64,000 bases of DNA from assembly GCA_947626285.1 (NCBI GenBank), contig CANQRR010000002.1, forward strand, positions 62,001-126,000, in the 5' to 3' direction. The first letter of the stretch is position 1, and each line of letters opens with the position of its first letter. The notes beneath the pieces were generated by a model. That model worked only from the letters and a program-made list of their open reading frames with translations. It was not told where the DNA came from and did not search any database. The DNA is from an uncultured Lachnospiraceae bacterium (GTDB taxonomy: Bacteria; Bacillota; Clostridia; Lachnospirales; Lachnospiraceae). The translations under genes were made by a program, and so were the position numbers. Below, in pieces: positions 52,212 to 61,161 of this stretch.

Positions 52212-53558
52212 ATGGCGTTTGAGAGCTTATCGGAAAAGCTTCAGAATGTGTTCAAAAATCTGCGCAGCAAGGGCAGACTGACCGAGGCCGACGTCAAGAC
52301 GGCGTTGCGCGAGGTCAAGATGGCGCTTCTGGAGGCGGACGTCAGCTTCAAGGTCGTGAAGCAGTTCATAAACGCCGTGCAGGAGAAGGCGATCGGGCAG
52401 GACGTCATGAACGGATTGAATCCCGGGCAGATGGTGATCAAGATCGTCAACGACGAGCTGGTATCGCTGATGGGCTCTGAGACGACGGAGATCGCTCTGA
52501 AGCCGGGCTCTGAGGTGACGGTCATCATGATGGCGGGTCTGCAGGGCGCGGGAAAGACGACGACGGCGGCGAAGCTCGCAGGGAAGTTCAAGGCGAAGGG
52601 GCGCAAGCCTCTGCTGGTGGCCTGCGATGTGTATCGCCCGGCGGCGATCCGGCAGCTTGAGATCAACGGAGAAAAGCAGGGCGTCGAGGTCTTTTCCTTG
52701 GGCGATCAGATCAGCCCGGTGGAGATTGCCAGACAGTCGGTGGATTACGCGAAGGCGCACGGAATTAATACCGTAATGCTCGACACGGCGGGGCGTCTGC
52801 ACATTGATGAGGACATGATGCAGGAGCTGCAGGAGATCAAGCGGACGGTGGACGTCGACCAGACGGTACTCGTGGTGGACGCGATGACCGGTCAGGACGC
52901 GGTGAATGTCGCAGCGATGTTCGAGGAGAAGATCGGGATCGACGGCGTGATCGTGACCAAGCTTGACGGCGACACGAGAGGCGGCGCGGCGCTCTCTATC
53001 AAGGCGACCTGCGGTAAGCCGATCCTCTACGCGGGCATGGGTGAGAAGCTCTCCGATTTGGAACAGTTCTATCCGGATCGCATGGCGTCGCGCATCCTCG
53101 GCATGGGCGATGTGCTCTCTCTGATCGAGAAGGCGCAGGAGAACATCGACGAAGAAAAAGCGAAGTCGATGGAGCAGAAGCTCCGCAAGGCTCAGTTCGG
53201 CTTCGACGATTATCTGGAGAGCATGAACCAGATGAAGAACATGGGCGGCCTGTCCAGCATCATCAGCATGCTGCCGGGCGTCGGCGGGCAGATGAAGCAA
53301 CTGGAGGATGCGATCGACGAGAGCAAGATGAAACAGGTCGAATCGATCATCCTGTCCATGACGCCGCAGGAGCGCTCGAATCCGGATATCCTGAATCCGT
53401 CGCGGAAACGCAGGATTGCGGATGGCGCGGGCGTCGACATCAGCGAGGTCAACAAGCTGGTGAAGCAGTTTGAGCAGGGCCGCAAGATGATGAAGCAGTA
53501 CTCCGGCCTGCTCGGAGGCAAGATGGGTAAAAGAGGTAAGTTCAAACTTCCTTTTTAA
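52212..53558 (+). CDS. ffh: Signal recognition particle protein Ffh
   Basis: 448-residue SRP54 GTPase. [16 protein letters not shown] (P-loop, ~107-122), [27 protein letters not shown] and [13 protein letters not shown] form the G domain; the C-terminal M domain (~310-448) is methionine-rich ([27 protein letters not shown]) and binds 4.5S RNA and signal peptides. ATG at 52212 preferred over 52200. Follows ylxM by 66 bases. Confidence 0.97.
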   Translation: MAFESLSEKLQNVFKNLRSKGRLTEADVKTALREVKMALLEADVSFKVVKQFINAVQEKAIGQDVMNGLNPGQMVIKIVNDELVSLMGSETTEIALKPGSEVTVIMMAGLQGAGKTTTAAKLAGKFKAKGRKPLLVACDVYRPAAIRQLEINGEKQGVEVFSLGDQISPVEIARQSVDYAKAHGINTVMLDTAGRLHIDEDMMQELQEIKRTVDVDQTVLVVDAMTGQDAVNVAAMFEEKIGIDGVIVTKLDGDTRGGAALSIKATCGKPILYAGMGEKLSDLEQFYPDRMASRILGMGDVLSLIEKAQENIDEEKAKSMEQKLRKAQFGFDDYLESMNQMKNMGGLSSIISMLPGVGGQMKQLEDAIDESKMKQVESIILSMTPQERSNPDILNPSRKRRIADGAGVDISEVNKLVKQFEQGRKMMKQYSGLLGGKMGKRGKFKLPF

Positions 53559-53589
53559 CATAATAAATCAAGTCAGGGAGGTGAAAGAG

Positions 53590-53835
53590 ATGGCGGTAAA
53601 GATCAGACTGAGAAGGATGGGAAAGAAGAAAGCTCCTTTCTATAGAATCGTTGTGGCGGATTCCAGATCCCCGAGAGACGGCAGATGCATCGAGGAGATC
53701 GGCACCTACAATCCGAGCGCGGATCCGAGCGAGTTCAAGATCAACGAGGAGCTTGCGAAGAAGTGGCTTGCAAACGGAGCTCAGCCGACTGAGGTAGTCG
53801 GTAAGCTTTTCAAGATTGCCGGTATCGAGAAATAA
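53590..53835 (+). CDS. rpsP: Ribosomal protein S16
   Basis: 81-residue 30S protein. [20 protein letters not shown] at the N-terminus and [16 protein letters not shown] are unmistakable. Start chosen at 53590 with strong SD GGGAGGTG. Precedes khpA as in most Firmicutes. A short GTTCA..TGAAC hairpin lies in the following gap. Confidence 0.97.
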   Translation: MAVKIRLRRMGKKKAPFYRIVVADSRSPRDGRCIEEIGTYNPSADPSEFKINEELAKKWLANGAQPTEVVGKLFKIAGIEK

Positions 53836-53891
53836 GACTGAGGTTGCCGTTCAGTCCGTGGAGTGAACAGTAACAGACAGAGGTGAGCGAA

Positions 53892-54119
53892 ATGAAAGAG
53901 TTAGTAGAAGTGATTGCGAAATCTCTGGTCGAGCATCCGGACGAGGTGGTAGTTACTGAAAAGCAGAGTGGCAAGACACTCGTGCTGGAGCTGAAGGTCG
54001 CACCTTCTGATATGGGCAAGGTGATCGGCAAGCAGGGCAGGATCGCGAAAGCGATCCGCTCGGTGGTGAAAGCCGCATCTTCCAGAGAGGACAAGAAAGT
54101 AGTAGTAGATATTATGTAA
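53892..54119 (+). CDS. khpA: KH-domain RNA-binding protein KhpA
   Basis: 75 residues from ATG 53892 (GTG 53883 also in frame). Single KH domain with GKVIGKQGRIAKAIRSVV (G-x-x-G loop, ~46-64). In other Firmicutes it pairs with KhpB to control division and RNA stability. SD AGAGGTG. Followed by a hairpin-rich 170-base gap. Confidence 0.93.
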   Translation: MKELVEVIAKSLVEHPDEVVVTEKQSGKTLVLELKVAPSDMGKVIGKQGRIAKAIRSVVKAASSREDKKVVVDIM

Positions 54120-54208
54120 GATACCCGACATGGTGGATTTCGAATGTTTGCAGGATCTCGGGAGCACGAAGTGCGGAGAGATCCGTGGTATCTGAAACGA
54201 GGTTCAGA
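54120..54208 (+). other. Nested hairpins in the khpA-rimM gap
   Basis: GATACC (54120-54125) pairs with GGTATC (54187-54192). Inside it, GGATCTC and GAGATCC (about 54154-54185) enclose GCAC-gaa-GTGC. TCTGAA-acgagg-TTCAGA (54191-54208) follows. A terminator lies just downstream. Confidence 0.55.
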
Positions 54209-54219
54209 CTGAAGTCAGG

Positions 54220-54247
54220 GGGCTGTCGCAAGACAGCCCTGAACTTT
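54220..54247 (+). terminator. Terminator between khpA and rimM
   Basis: Perfect GGGCTGTC (54220-54227), GCAA tetraloop, GACAGCCC (54232-54239), with tail TGAACTTT. Same GGGCTGTC stem as at rpmF and ylxM. Weak T-run, so possibly attenuating. Confidence 0.6.
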
Positions 54248-54291
54248 ATACCGTACCTGATAATAGGAATTCAGTTTCATTCGGAGGACAG

Positions 54292-54801
54292 ATGGAGGAT
54301 ATGTTTCAGGTGGGCGTGATCTCGTCCACACACGGAATTGCGGGAGAGGTGAAGGTGTACCCAACGACTGACGACCCGAAGCGCTTCAAAAAACTGAAAA
54401 ATGTCCTGCTGGACACCGGCAGGGGGATGCAGGAGATGGAGATTGCCGGGGTAAAATTTTTTAAGCAGATGGTGATCCTCAAATTCCGCGGATATGATAA
54501 GATCGAGGATATCCAGCCGTACAAGGGCAAAAGCCTGTATGTGACGCGAGCGAACGCCGTTAAACTGGAAAAGGACGAATATTTTATCGCCGATCTGATC
54601 GGGATGAAGGTGTACGAGGAAGACGATACTTGTCTCGGCGAGCTGACGGATGTGCTGCAGACCGGGGCAAATGATGTATATGTGGTGAAGATGAAGAATG
54701 GGAAGGACGTGCTGATCCCGGCGATCCGCCAGTGTATTCTCGATGTGGATGTGGAAGGAGGACGCATGAAAGTGCGTCTGTTGGAGGGACTGCTCGAATG
54801 A
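54292..54801 (+). CDS. rimM: Ribosome maturation factor RimM
   Basis: 169-residue 30S assembly factor that binds S19. [20 protein letters not shown] at the N-terminus is the family signature; the PRC-barrel C-terminus ends [20 protein letters not shown]. Its stop overlaps the trmD start (ATGA). SD GGAGGA. Confidence 0.95.
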   Translation: MEDMFQVGVISSTHGIAGEVKVYPTTDDPKRFKKLKNVLLDTGRGMQEMEIAGVKFFKQMVILKFRGYDKIEDIQPYKGKSLYVTRANAVKLEKDEYFIADLIGMKVYEEDDTCLGELTDVLQTGANDVYVVKMKNGKDVLIPAIRQCILDVDVEGGRMKVRLLEGLLE

Positions 54802-55634
54802 ATTACTATGTGCTGACATTGTTCCCGGAGATGATCGAGAACGGGATGAATACGAGCATCACGGGCCGGGCGATCGCGGGCGGCTATCTGTCGCTTGAGA
54901 CTGTGAACATCCGGGATTATTCGCTGACCGGGAACGGCAGGATCGATGATTATCCCTACGGCGGGGGCGCGGGTATGGTGATGCAGGCGGAGCCGATCTG
55001 CCGGGCGTATGAGGATCTCGTACAGCGGATCGGGACAGAGCCGCGCGTCGTCTATCTCACGCCGCAGGGGCGTGTGTTTGACCAGCGTATGGCGGAAGAA
55101 CTGGCCCGGGAGGAGGATCTGATCTTTCTGTGCGGACACTACGAGGGGGTTGACGAGCGCGTTCTCGAGGAGATCGTGACGGATCAGGTCTCGATCGGGG
55201 ACTATGTGCTGACCGGAGGCGAGCTCCCGGCGATGGTGATGATGGACGCCATCGCGCGGATGGTGCCGGGCGTGCTGAGCAACCAGGAGTCCGGACAGTA
55301 CGAGAGTTTTCAGGACGGACTCCTGGAGTATCCGCAGTACAGCAGGCCGGAGGAGTGGCGTGGAAAACAGGTACCGCCTGTGCTGTTGTCGGGACATCAC
55401 GGAAACGTGGATCGCTGGCGGAGGGATCAGTCGCTGCTGCGCACGCTGAAGAACCGTCCGGAGCTGCTCGCCCGCGTGGAGTTGGACAAAAAAGACCGCA
55501 AGTATCTGCAGAGTCTACTGGACAGGACAAAGACGCCCCGGCTTGTGTCCGCAGCGCCGGACGATGACGGTGCAGTGGCTGCGGTCCTCACGGAAGAAGA
55601 ACAGAAGTTTTTGGCAAAACTTCTTGCAATTTAG
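54798..55634 (+). CDS. trmD: tRNA (guanine-N1)-methyltransferase TrmD
   Basis: 278-residue SPOUT enzyme making m1G37 in t[39 protein letters not shown] and [17 protein letters not shown] (trefoil-knot SAM site) are present. C-terminus is some 30 residues longer than the usual ~245, ending in a Lys/Glu-rich tail. Coupled to rimM by the ATGA overlap. A promoter for rplS begins within its 3' end. Confidence 0.96.
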   Translation: MNYYVLTLFPEMIENGMNTSITGRAIAGGYLSLETVNIRDYSLTGNGRIDDYPYGGGAGMVMQAEPICRAYEDLVQRIGTEPRVVYLTPQGRVFDQRMAEELAREEDLIFLCGHYEGVDERVLEEIVTDQVSIGDYVLTGGELPAMVMMDAIARMVPGVLSNQESGQYESFQDGLLEYPQYSRPEEWRGKQVPPVLLSGHHGNVDRWRRDQSLLRTLKNRPELLARVELDKKDRKYLQSLLDRTKTPRLVSAAPDDDGAVAAVLTEEEQKFLAKLLAI

Positions 55635-55652
55635 GGAAAAGCATGCTAAAAT
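55624..55652 (+). promoter_or_regulatory. Promoter candidate for rplS
   Basis: TTGCAA (55624-55629) and TAAAAT (55647-55652), 17-base spacer, overlapping the trmD stop. The ~92-base leader that follows was not recognised as an autoregulatory structure. Confidence 0.5.
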
Positions 55653-55744
55653 AAAACGCGTTGTGAGAAAGAGATGGTCCTCTGTTGCGGGAAAAGAACG
55701 ATTTGCCGGCGATAAGAACATCCGAGAATAGAAGGAGGCACACA

Positions 55745-56092
55745 ATGAACGAGATCATCAAAAACATCGAGGCTGCCCAATTGAAGGCAGAAGTACCGGA
55801 GTTCAATGTCGGAGACACCGTCCGGGTGTACGGCAGGATCAAAGAGGGAAACAGAGAGAGAGTCCAGGTCTTCGAGGGTATCGTACTCAAGAAGCAGGGC
55901 GGCAGCGTGAGAGCTACTTTCACCGTACGCAAGAATTCGAACGGTGTCGGCGTGGAGAAGACATGGCCGCTGCACTCGCCGAACGTTGAGAAGGTGGAGG
56001 TCGTCAGACGCGGTAAGGTAAGACGCGCGAAGCTGACCTACCTGAGAGGACGTGTGGGTAAGAGAGCTAAGGTAAAAGAGCTTGTAAAATGA
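55745..56092 (+). CDS. rplS: Ribosomal protein L19
   Basis: 115-residue 50S protein. [20 protein letters not shown] and [15 protein letters not shown] are family signatures, as is the [20 protein letters not shown] segment. Start at 55745 has AAGGAGG. Terminated by a strong hairpin at 56155. Confidence 0.97.
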   Translation: MNEIIKNIEAAQLKAEVPEFNVGDTVRVYGRIKEGNRERVQVFEGIVLKKQGGSVRATFTVRKNSNGVGVEKTWPLHSPNVEKVEVVRRGKVRRAKLTYLRGRVGKRAKVKELVK

Positions 56093-56154
56093 TTTGTGAA
56101 TTGACCAGAGACGAGCACTTGCTGCGAGGCTGCTGGAGGATAGGATCGGTAGGG

Positions 56155-56203
56155 GCGTTGCAGAATCGAAAGACAATTCTTTGCAACGCTCTTTTCTATT
56201 TTT
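56155..56203 (+). terminator. Rho-independent terminator after rplS
   Basis: GCGTTGCAGAAT (from 56155) pairs with ATTCTTTGCAACGC (ending 56189), one bulge, followed by TCTTTTCTATTTTT. Confidence 0.9.
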
Positions 56204-56215
56204 GAGGAGCGGGAT

Positions 56216-56827
56216 ATGAAAAAGAAGGCGCAGAAACAGCAGGATATGGGCGTGATGGAGTTTGCCCAGCCGGTTTCGATTCCCCAGAAAAAGAAATCAC
56301 TGGTGCGCAACATCCTGCTGTGGACCTTTGAGATTTTGGTAGTGATCCTCTTTGCCTACGTGGTAGTCTACTTTTTCGGGCAGTCCCGCAAGAACATCGG
56401 GCAGTCGATGGATGTCACGCTGTCCGGGGGCGATACCGTACTGCTGAATGTGATGGCCTATCAGCTTGGCGCTCCGAAACGCGGAGACGTGATCTCCTTC
56501 AAACCGAACGGCAGTATGACCGGACATTCCAGCATCAAGCGTATCATCGGGCTTCCGGGCGAGACGATACAGATCAAGGACGGTATGATCTACATCGACG
56601 GGTCCGTGTATCTGGAGAAGAAGAATTATCCTGTGATGACGAATCCGGGGATCGCAGCGGACGAGATCAAGCTGGGAGAGAAGGAATATTTTGTGCTGGG
56701 AGACAACCGCAACAACAGCGAGGACAGCAGATTTGCGGATGTGGGACCGGTAAGATCGGAGTATATTGAAGGAAAGGTCTGGTTCGTGTTTTCGTCACAG
56801 GGGCACGGCGGATTTCTGAAGGACTGA
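56216..56827 (+). CDS. lepB: Signal peptidase I (first of three)
   Basis: 203-residue type I signal peptidase that cleaves secretory signal peptides at the outer membrane face. A single N-terminal transmembrane helix (~38-56) precedes GQSMDVTLSGGD (catalytic Ser) and SIKRIIGLPGETI (catalytic Lys); [17 protein letters not shown] is the conserved C-terminal box. Compared with the other two it has an altered Ser-box (GQSMDVTL, not G-x-SM-x-P/x-T-L) and a Gly-rich tail. Follows the rplS terminator; rbgA starts 10 bases downstream. Confidence 0.93.
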   Translation: MKKKAQKQQDMGVMEFAQPVSIPQKKKSLVRNILLWTFEILVVILFAYVVVYFFGQSRKNIGQSMDVTLSGGDTVLLNVMAYQLGAPKRGDVISFKPNGSMTGHSSIKRIIGLPGETIQIKDGMIYIDGSVYLEKKNYPVMTNPGIAADEIKLGEKEYFVLGDNRNNSEDSRFADVGPVRSEYIEGKVWFVFSSQGHGGFLKD

Positions 56828-56837
56828 GAGGGAATAC

Positions 56838-57677
56838 ATGAATTATCAGTGGTACCCCGGCCATATGACGAAGGCCCGGCGTATGATGCAGGAGGATATA
56901 AAGCTGATCGATCTTGTGATCGAGCTTCTGGACGCCAGAGTACCTTACTCCAGCAGAAATCCGGACATCGATGAGCTGGGGAAGAATAAGGCGCGGCTGG
57001 TGCTTCTGAACAAGGCGGATCTGGCGGATGAGAGCCGGAACCGTATCTGGGCGGAGCACTTTCGGGAGAAGGGCTGCTATGTCGCTGAGGTCGATTCCAG
57101 GAGCGGCACCGGTATGAAGCAGATTCAGGAGCTGATCCGGGAGGCGTGCCGCGAGAAGACGGAGCGAGACCGAAGACGTGGGATCCTGAACCGCCCGGTA
57201 CGCGCGATGGTCGCCGGAATCCCGAACGTGGGAAAGTCTACGTTTATCAATACATTTGCGGGCAAGGCGTGCGCAAAGACCGGAAACAAGCCGGGCGTGA
57301 CGAAGGGCAAACAGTGGATCCGCCTGAACAAAAATGTGGAGCTTCTGGATACGCCGGGGATACTCTGGCCGAAATTCGAGGATCAGTCCGTGGGATTAAA
57401 GCTGGCGGTGATCGGCTCGATCAAAGACGAACTTTTGCAGACGGAAGAGCTGGCGATGTGGATCCTCGCGTTTTTGCGCGAGCAGTATCCGGGCAGGCTG
57501 CAGGAGCGGTACGGGACCCGGGAAGAGGGAACGGATGCCAAGCTGCTCGGGGAGATCGCAGACGCCCGAGGGTGTCTGCAAAAAGGCGGACAGCCGGATT
57601 ACCAGAAGGCGGCGGCCCTGGTCGTGGACGACTTAAGGAGCGGAAAGCTCGGGAGAATTACGCTGGAATTGCCGTGA
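56838..57677 (+). CDS. rbgA: Ribosome biogenesis GTPase RbgA (YlqF)
   Basis: 279-residue circularly permuted GTPase needed for late 50S assembly. QWYPGHMTKARRMMQEDIK at the N-terminus is diagnostic; NKADLAD (G4) comes before GIPNVGKSTFINTF (G1), and LDTPGILWP (G3) follows, showing the permuted order. Lies between two lepB genes, as in most Firmicutes. Confidence 0.96.
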   Translation: MNYQWYPGHMTKARRMMQEDIKLIDLVIELLDARVPYSSRNPDIDELGKNKARLVLLNKADLADESRNRIWAEHFREKGCYVAEVDSRSGTGMKQIQELIREACREKTERDRRRGILNRPVRAMVAGIPNVGKSTFINTFAGKACAKTGNKPGVTKGKQWIRLNKNVELLDTPGILWPKFEDQSVGLKLAVIGSIKDELLQTEELAMWILAFLREQYPGRLQERYGTREEGTDAKLLGEIADARGCLQKGGQPDYQKAAALVVDDLRSGKLGRITLELP

Positions 57678-57758
57678 GAATGATCCGGTAATCTTTGGCA
57701 GGACATTTGGCGCGCAGGAGAACAAAACAGTCAGAAGGAAAGCGGGGGTGTAGCAGGC

Positions 57759-58349
57759 ATGCAGGAGAAAAAGGGCAATCAGAAAGGCGAAGGGAAAGGC
57801 GAGGAGGAGCTGGACCTCAAGAAGGAGATCATGAGCTGGGTCTTTTATATCGCGTTCGTCGTTGTGCTGACTTATCTGATCATTCACTTCGTCGGACAGA
57901 GGACGGTGGTCGACGGGCGGTCGATGGAGAACACCCTTCACAACGGCGACAACCTGATCGTCGAGAAGCTGTCCTATCGTTTCGGCGATCCGAAGCGTTT
58001 TGACATCATCGTATTTCCGCCTAAGGGCTCTCCGAAGGATCACTACATCAAGCGGATCATCGGGCTTCCGGGCGAGACGGTGCAGATCGACGCGGACGGG
58101 AATATTTATATCAACGGGGAAGTCCTGGAAGAGAACTACGGAAAAGAGACCATTCTGAATCCGGGCGCGGCGGCGGAGCCGATCACGCTGGGGGAAGACG
58201 AATATTTTGTGCTGGGAGACAACCGCAACAACAGCAGGGACAGCCGGGATGCGGAGCATGTGGGAGTGATCAAGCGCAAGGACATCACGGGCAGGGCCTG
58301 GGTGCGCATCTGGCCGCTGTCTGACATCGGAGTGTTGAAGCATCAGTAA
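57759..58349 (+). CDS. lepB: Signal peptidase I (second of three)
   Basis: 196 residues. Acidic/Lys-rich N-terminus, one membrane helix (~28-47), VVDGRSMENTLHNGDNLIVE (catalytic Ser), [17 protein letters not shown] (catalytic Lys) and [17 protein letters not shown]. All catalytic residues present. Adjacent to rbgA (82-base gap) and to a third lepB; the two share about half their residues. Confidence 0.94.
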   Translation: MQEKKGNQKGEGKGEEELDLKKEIMSWVFYIAFVVVLTYLIIHFVGQRTVVDGRSMENTLHNGDNLIVEKLSYRFGDPKRFDIIVFPPKGSPKDHYIKRIIGLPGETVQIDADGNIYINGEVLEENYGKETILNPGAAAEPITLGEDEYFVLGDNRNNSRDSRDAEHVGVIKRKDITGRAWVRIWPLSDIGVLKHQ

Positions 58350-58424
58350 CTTCAATGCGCCTGGGGAAGACAAAGGGAAGTTTTGCACCGATACGGGTGA
58401 TCAGCGATATGGTGGTGAGAAAGT

Positions 58425-58979
58425 TTGCGCCGGGAAAAGAATAAGAAGAAAAAAAGCCTGATACGGGAATTCCTGCGGTGGATCGTTTTCTTTCTGCTGT
58501 TTTTTGGCGTTGGTTTTCTGATCGTCCATTTTGTCGGCGAGAGAACCGTTGTGAGCGGCGAATCGATGTACCCTTCGCTCAGGGACGGTGACAACCTGAT
58601 CGTCGATAAGCTCTCTTACCGTTTTACGGATCCGAAACGCTATGACATCGTTGTATTTCCGTTCCAGTACCAGGAGGGAACGTTCTACATTAAACGCGTG
58701 ATCGGCCTGCCGGGCGAGACCGTTCAGATTCAGGACGGGGCGATCTATATCAACGGAAAAGTCCTGATGGAGTCCTACGGCAACGAGGAGATCCGAAATC
58801 CGGGCTCCGCCTCCGCCGAGATCACGCTGGGAGAAGACGAATATTTTGTGCTGGGGGACAACCGCAACAACAGCAGCGACAGCCGTGAGCCGAGCGTCGG
58901 AAACATCACGCGGGAGAACATCATCGGCAAGGTGCTGTTTCGCATCTGGCCATTTTCGGAGATCGGATTTGTCAGGTGA
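58425..58979 (+). CDS. lepB: Signal peptidase I (third of three)
   Basis: 184 residues from a TTG start (58425) with GGTGAG upstream. Very basic N-terminus ([10 protein letters not shown]), membrane helix (~19-39), [37 protein letters not shown] and [17 protein letters not shown]. Catalytic dyad intact. Most similar to the second copy, suggesting local duplication. rnhB begins 14 bases after its stop. Confidence 0.92.
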   Translation: MRREKNKKKKSLIREFLRWIVFFLLFFGVGFLIVHFVGERTVVSGESMYPSLRDGDNLIVDKLSYRFTDPKRYDIVVFPFQYQEGTFYIKRVIGLPGETVQIQDGAIYINGKVLMESYGNEEIRNPGSASAEITLGEDEYFVLGDNRNNSSDSREPSVGNITRENIIGKVLFRIWPFSEIGFVR

Positions 58980-58993
58980 CAGGAATAAATAAT

Positions 58994-59749
58994 ATGAAGA
59001 GTATCAGCGAAATTAGAAAAGAATTTGCACAGGCTGGCGATGCGCAACTGCTGGAGTTGTTCGCGGAATACGCGGACGATGAGCGGGCGGGCGTCGCCGG
59101 CCTGATCGCGCAATACCAGAAAAAGCTGGAGAAGCTTGCGGCGGAGCGGAAAAGGCTCGACGCAATGCGGAGATACGAGAGAGAGTATGCGCATTACGGC
59201 CTGGTCTGCGGGATCGACGAGGCGGGACGCGGACCGCTGGCGGGTCCGGTGGTCGCGGGGGCGGTCATCCTCCCCGAAGACTGTGAGATCCTCTATCTGA
59301 ACGATTCCAAGCAGCTTTCGGAAAAACGCAGGGAGGCGCTCATTGACGAGATCAAAGAGAAGGCGGTCGCCTGGGGAGTCGGCATGGCGTCCCCGGCGCG
59401 CATCGATGAGATTAACATTCTGCAGGCGACCTACGAGGCGATGCGGCAGGCAGTGAGCGCGCTGGATCCCGCGCCGCAGGTACTTCTGAACGACGCGGTG
59501 CGTATTCCGGGCATTGCATTGCCCCAGGTGCCGATCATCAAAGGGGACGCGAAGAGTCTGTCGATCGCAGCGGCAAGCGTTCTGGCGAAAGTCACGAGGG
59601 ACCGGCTGATGCGGGATTACGACAGGATTATGCCGGAGTACGGCTTTGCCGCGCACAAGGGCTACGGCTCCGCCGCGCACATTGAGGCACTGAAGAAGTA
59701 CGGGCCCTCGCCGATCCACAGGAAGAGTTTTATCGGGAATTTTGTGTGA
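58994..59749 (+). CDS. rnhB: Ribonuclease HII
   Basis: 251-residue enzyme that removes ribonucleotides and RNA primers from [23 protein letters not shown] (~76-95) has the DE and downstream [14 protein letters not shown] and the [14 protein letters not shown] segment complete the site. An N-terminal coiled extension (~70 residues) is usual for Firmicute RnhB. ATG 58994 is preferred over a GTG at 58976. Confidence 0.95.
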   Translation: MKSISEIRKEFAQAGDAQLLELFAEYADDERAGVAGLIAQYQKKLEKLAAERKRLDAMRRYEREYAHYGLVCGIDEAGRGPLAGPVVAGAVILPEDCEILYLNDSKQLSEKRREALIDEIKEKAVAWGVGMASPARIDEINILQATYEAMRQAVSALDPAPQVLLNDAVRIPGIALPQVPIIKGDAKSLSIAAASVLAKVTRDRLMRDYDRIMPEYGFAAHKGYGSAAHIEALKKYGPSPIHRKSFIGNFV

Positions 59750-59837
59750 CTGCCGTGAAATATGCCACAGCAGATCAGAAACGTCAGTTTCGACCGGCAT
59801 GAAGTGATAATGAGTGGAGAATTATGGGGAAAGCGTT

Positions 59838-60185
59838 TTGAATAAGCATGAGATTGGCGCGCAGTACGAAGAGAAGGCGGCGCGGTATCTGGAAGCGCAG
59901 GGATACCGGATCGTGGAGCGGAATTACCGCTGTAAGCTCGGGGAGATCGATCTGGTCGCGCGTGACGGGACGTACCTGGTGTTCGTCGAAGTGAAATATC
60001 GGGCCGACGGGCACAGCGGATACGGTCTGGACTCGGTGGACGCCAGAAAACAGCGCAGGATCACGCGCGCGGCGTCGTGGTATCTCTATGAGAAGCATAT
60101 CCGGGAGGGCCAGCCGTGCCGTTTCGATGTGGTCTCATTTCTCGGGGATGAGGCTATGCTGTTGCGGGACGCGTTCCAGCTGTGA
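59838..60185 (+). CDS. YraN/UPF0102 family nuclease-fold protein
   Basis: 115 residues from a TTG start at 59838 (GTG 59814 is an alternative). Restriction-endonuclease-like fold: EKAARYLEAQGYRIVERNYR, then GEIDLVARDGTYLVFVEVKYR (the E-D-x-E-V-K nuclease core), GLDSVDARKQRRI. No enzymatic role is proven; usually near rnhB and lepB, as here. Confidence 0.88.
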   Translation: MNKHEIGAQYEEKAARYLEAQGYRIVERNYRCKLGEIDLVARDGTYLVFVEVKYRADGHSGYGLDSVDARKQRRITRAASWYLYEKHIREGQPCRFDVVSFLGDEAMLLRDAFQL

Positions 60186-60269
60186 GTACGAGTGGGACCG
60201 CTTTATGGAAAATGTATGAAGGACCATGAGGATGGAGACAGAGAAAGAACGCGGAAAGGAGTGCGAAAA

Positions 60270-61121
60270 GTGCTGGTAAGAAAAGCTGGAAAACCCGTAT
60301 TGCGGGAGAACTATAGAAACGGCGTTTTGTATTTTACGTTTCCGAGGCTCGGTGAGCAGCCGGGCTTTTTGCACGGATTCAGCAGCCGCGTCGGCGGATC
60401 GAGCCGGAACGAATTCGCGACGATGAACTTAAGCTTCACGCGCGGAGACGATCCGGAATGTGTCCGGGAGAACTACCGCAGGATCGCCGCGGCAATCGGT
60501 TTTGACGACCGGAAGATCGTCTGCTCGGACCAGACGCATACGAACCATGTCCGGGAGGTCACAGGGGAGGACTGCGGGAAAGGTTATCTGCGCCCGCGCG
60601 ATTACACGGATGTGGACGGGCTGGTGACAGATGAGCCGGGCGTTGTGCTGGCGACCTTTTATGCGGACTGTGTGCCGCTGTACTTTGTGGACCCCGAACA
60701 CCGGGTGATCGGCTTGTCCCACTCAGGATGGAAGGGGACTGTCAGCGATATCGCCGGCGTCACGGCGCGCACGATGCAGGAAAAGTACGGTTCGCGCCCT
60801 GATGCAGTCCTGACGGCGATCGGGCCGTCTATCTGCCAGGACTGCTATGAAGTTAGCGAGGATGTGATCGAACAGGTCCGCGCAGCTTATCCGGAAGAGC
60901 TCTGGCCGCGGCTGTTCTACCAAAAAGAAAACGGCAGGTACCAGCTGGATCTTTGGGAAGCCTGCCGCCAGAATCTGTTGCGCGCCGGAATTCTCCCGGA
61001 GCACATCGAGGTCACGGACGTCTGTACCTGCTGCAATCCCGACATCCTCTTTTCGCACCGCGCCTCGCACGGAAAGCGCGGAAACCTCGCCGCGTTTTTG
61101 GGGATACAGGAAAACTGTTGA
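60270..61121 (+). CDS. pgeF: Purine nucleoside phosphorylase / polyphenol oxidase family (YfiH/PgeF)
   Basis: 283 residues from GTG 60270 with GGAG; earlier in-frame starts at 60192 and 60216 lack SDs. GFLHGFSSRVGGSS, VCSDQTHTNHVREV (His), ATFYADCVPLYFVD (Cys-x-Pro), GLSHSGWKGTV and DVCTCCNPDILFSHRA carry the His/Cys zinc site of this family. Members work as zinc-dependent adenosine or inosine phosphorylases and in peptidoglycan precursor editing; which applies here is unknown. Confidence 0.88.
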   Translation: MLVRKAGKPVLRENYRNGVLYFTFPRLGEQPGFLHGFSSRVGGSSRNEFATMNLSFTRGDDPECVRENYRRIAAAIGFDDRKIVCSDQTHTNHVREVTGEDCGKGYLRPRDYTDVDGLVTDEPGVVLATFYADCVPLYFVDPEHRVIGLSHSGWKGTVSDIAGVTARTMQEKYGSRPDAVLTAIGPSICQDCYEVSEDVIEQVRAAYPEELWPRLFYQKENGRYQLDLWEACRQNLLRAGILPEHIEVTDVCTCCNPDILFSHRASHGKRGNLAAFLGIQENC

Positions 61122-61161
61122 AAAGAATGCCGAACACCGGACAGGGCATCCCGCACGGATA

